A stretch of 6,328 nucleotides of DNA from an uncultured Verrucomicrobiota bacterium (GTDB lineage: Bacteria > Verrucomicrobiota > Kiritimatiellia > RFP12 > UBA3636). Shown here one piece after another: positions 4,620 to 6,328 of this stretch. The stretch covers positions 1-6,328 of the forward strand of contig CAMOEO010000180.1 in the NCBI GenBank assembly GCA_946612175.1, read 5' to 3'. The position numbers and the translations under genes were made by a program. Numbering within the stretch: the stretch's first letter is position 1; every line of letters begins with the position of its first letter. The notes under the pieces are model-generated. The model worked only from the letters and a program-made list of their open reading frames with translations, searched no databases and was not told the DNA's origin.

Positions 4620-6328
4620 CTACTTCGAGTCCTCGTTCGCGCCGGAGCGCAGGACCGCGACGAAGGCCTCCTGCGGCACGTTGACGGTGCCGAACTGCTT
4701 CATCCGCTTCTTGCCCTCCTTCTGCTTGTTGAGCAGCTTCTGCTTGCGGGTGATGTCGCCGCCGTAGAGCTTGGCGGTGACGTCCTTTCGGAAGGGGCGG
4801 ATGTCCTCGCGGGCGACGATCGTCCCGCCGATCGCGGCCTGGACCGGGATCTTGAACATGTGCGGGGGGATCGACTCCTTGAGCGCCGCGCAGATCTCGC
4901 GGCCGCGGGCGCGGGCGCGGTCGCGGTGGACCATGCACGCGAAGGCGTCGACCGCGTCGCCGTTGAGCAGGATGTCCATGCGGACGATGTCCGAGCGCTG
5001 GTAGCCGGCGGGGACGTAGTCCAGCGACGCGTAGCCGTGGGAGACGGACTTGAGGGTGTCGTTGAAGTCGACGAGGATCTCGTTGAGCGGGAGGGTGCAG
5101 GTGAGGATCACGCGGACGCCGTCGAGCGAGTCGGTCTTGTCGACGGTCCCGCGGTGCTCCATCACGATGCGCATCATGTCGCCGATGCAGGAGGTGGGCG
5201 TGATGATCGTCGCGCGGATGAGGGGCTCCTCGACGAAGTCGATGTCGGCCGGGTCGGGGAGGCGCACCGGGTTGTCGATCTCCTCGACCTTGCCGCCCGT
5301 GGTGTGGACGCGGTAGACGACGGCGGGGTTGGTGGAGATGACGTCGCAGTTGAACTCGCGGCGCAGGCGCTCCTGGACGATCTCCATGTGCAGCAGCCCG
5401 AGGAAGCCGCAGCGGAAGCCGAAGCCGAGCGCGACGGAGCTCTCGGCGTGCCAGGTGAAGGCGGCGTCGTTGAGCTGGAGCTTCTCGAGCGAGACGCGGA
5501 GCTTCTCGTACTCGTCGGTCGAGACGGGGTAGAGCCCGGCGAAGACCATCGGGCGCACCTCGCGGAAGCCGGGGAGCGGCTCGGGGGCGGGAGAGGCGCG
5601 GAGCGTCACGGTGTCGCCCGTCTTCACCTCGCGCGGGTCCTTGACGGTGCCGATGAGGTAGCCGACCTGGCCGGGCGCGAGCGAGGCGACGGGCTGCATC
5701 TTCGGGGTGAAGATGCCGACCTCCTTGACCTGCGTCTCGACGCCGGTTCCCATGAACTTCACCCAGTCGCCGGCCTTCACGGAGCCGTCGACGACGCGGA
5801 CGTAGGGGATGACGCCGCGGTAGGGGTCGAAGAGCGAGTCGAAGATGATCGCGCGCAGCGGGCCGTCCGGATGCTCGGACTTCGGCGGCGGGACGAGGTT
5901 CACGAGGCGCTCCAGCAGATCCTCGACGCCGGCGCCGGTCTTGGAGGAGACGAGCGCGCAGTCATCCATCGGGATCGCGAGCGCCTCCTCGACCTGGTGC
6001 TTGCAGCCGGGGACGTCGGCGCTCGGGAGGTCGATCTTGTTGAGGGCGGGGATGATCTCCAGGTGCGCCTCGAGCGCGAGGATCGTGTTGGCGACCGTCT
6101 GCGCCTGGACGCCCTGCGCGGCGTCGACGAGCAGCACCGCGGCCTCGCACGCGGCCATCGAGCGGGAGACCTCGTAGGAGAAGTCGACGTGGCCGGGCGT
6201 GTCGAGGAGGTTCAGGAGGTACGTCTTCCCGTCGCGCGCCGCGTAGCTCATCGAGACGGGGTGCGACTTGATGGTGATGCCGCGCTCCTGCTCCAGGTCC
6301 ATCGAGTCGAGCAGCTGGTCGTGGAACG
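4620..6328 (-). CDS. lepA: Elongation factor 4 / LepA GTPase, N-terminus beyond the window
   Basis: LepA (EF4) is a ribosome-dependent GTPase proposed to act on stalled or mis-translocated ribosomes and in 30S biogenesis. The frame is open to the window edge, so the Met at 6300-6302 is internal: the residues before it read FHDQLLDS, matching the LepA consensus before MDLERERGITIK. By comparison with E. coli LepA (599 residues) about 35 residues are missing, including the P-loop. Counting from that Met, one sees G3 DTPGHVDFSYE (34-44), G4 NKID (88-91), G5 SSK (119-121), domain II (about 150-240), the hallmark GFGFRCGFLGLLHMEIVQER (293-312), an EF-G domain V-like part (about 356-440) and the LepA-specific C-terminal domain with YGGDITRKQKLLNKQKEGKK (513-532). 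The C-terminus is complete and ends in TAG. It converges on rbfA, so its promoter lies outside the window. Confidence 0.96.
   Translation of the reverse strand, partial: FHDQLLDSMDLEQERGITIKSHPVSMSYAARDGKTYLLNLLDTPGHVDFSYEVSRSMAACEAAVLLVDAAQGVQAQTVANTILALEAHLEIIPALNKIDLPSADVPGCKHQVEEALAIPMDDCALVSSKTGAGVEDLLERLVNLVPPPKSEHPDGPLRAIIFDSLFDPYRGVIPYVRVVDGSVKAGDWVKFMGTGVETQVKEVGIFTPKMQPVASLAPGQVGYLIGTVKDPREVKTGDTVTLRASPAPEPLPGFREVRPMVFAGLYPVSTDEYEKLRVSLEKLQLNDAAFTWHAESSVALGFGFRCGFLGLLHMEIVQERLRREFNCDVISTNPAVVYRVHTTGGKVEEIDNPVRLPDPADIDFVEEPLIRATIITPTSCIGDMMRIVMEHRGTVDKTDSLDGVRVILTCTLPLNEILVDFNDTLKSVSHGYASLDYVPAGYQRSDIVRMDILLNGDAVDAFACMVHRDRARARGREICAALKESIPPHMFKIPVQAAIGGTIVAREDIRPFRKDVTAKLYGGDITRKQKLLNKQKEGKKRMKQFGTVNVPQEAFVAVLRSGANEDSK

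Noticed and set aside
41..4684. A 1547-codon open frame on the + strand spanning nusA, infB and rbfA in another frame
   Set aside because: It reads from codon position 3 of the real genes. With almost no T at third positions, stop codons cannot arise, and the product is a low-complexity Arg/Gly/Ala chain. It is a by-product of GC3 bias.
6300..6302. ATG at 6302 (- strand) as the start of lepA
   Set aside because: The frame stays open to the edge, the upstream residues match the LepA consensus, and starting here would remove the P-loop.

Overview
The window is a very GC-rich piece of bacterial chromosome carrying core translation and transcription genes. It holds nusA, infB and rbfA in tight head-to-tail order on the + strand (3-nt and 6-nt gaps). 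These are followed by a convergent lepA on the - strand that runs off the right edge. Third codon positions are almost all G or C. I see no mobile elements, tRNA or rRNA genes, CRISPR arrays or accessory genes. The organism cannot be named with certainty. The start of NusA (MNNDLDAILKYMERERGISR) and the LepA stretch ERGITIKSHPV resemble, from memory, PVC-group bacteria (Verrucomicrobiota/Kiritimatiellota/Lentisphaerota). That placement is inference and needs a phylogeny.

Layout: positions 1-131 are a non-coding leader. It has a good sigma70-type promoter (TTGACT, 17 bp, TAGACT) behind an A-tract, then a 29-nt hairpin followed by a T-rich tract, so nusA appears to be the first gene of its transcript. 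nusA (132-1589) encodes the elongation/termination factor NusA, infB (1593-4190) encodes initiation factor IF2, and rbfA (4197-4565) encodes the 30S maturation factor RbfA. The 54 bp between rbfA and lepA are nearly all palindromic and include three copies of the octamer GCCGCGGC at an exact 14-bp period. lepA (4620 to beyond 6328, - strand) encodes elongation factor 4; about 35 N-terminal residues, including the P-loop, lie outside the window.

Functionally the four products cover RNA polymerase pausing and antitermination (NusA), start-codon selection and subunit joining (IF2), 16S rRNA maturation (RbfA), and rescue of stalled or mis-translocated ribosomes (LepA). The nusA-infB-rbfA block is a widely conserved operon core. 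rimP is not adjacent within the visible 131 bp, and truB does not follow rbfA.

I do not see an undescribed system here. The items most worth a second look are the attenuator-like nusA leader, the periodic palindromes between rbfA and lepA, an insertion in the NusA S1 domain, altered switch I residues in IF2, and the lack of well-placed Shine-Dalgarno sequences.
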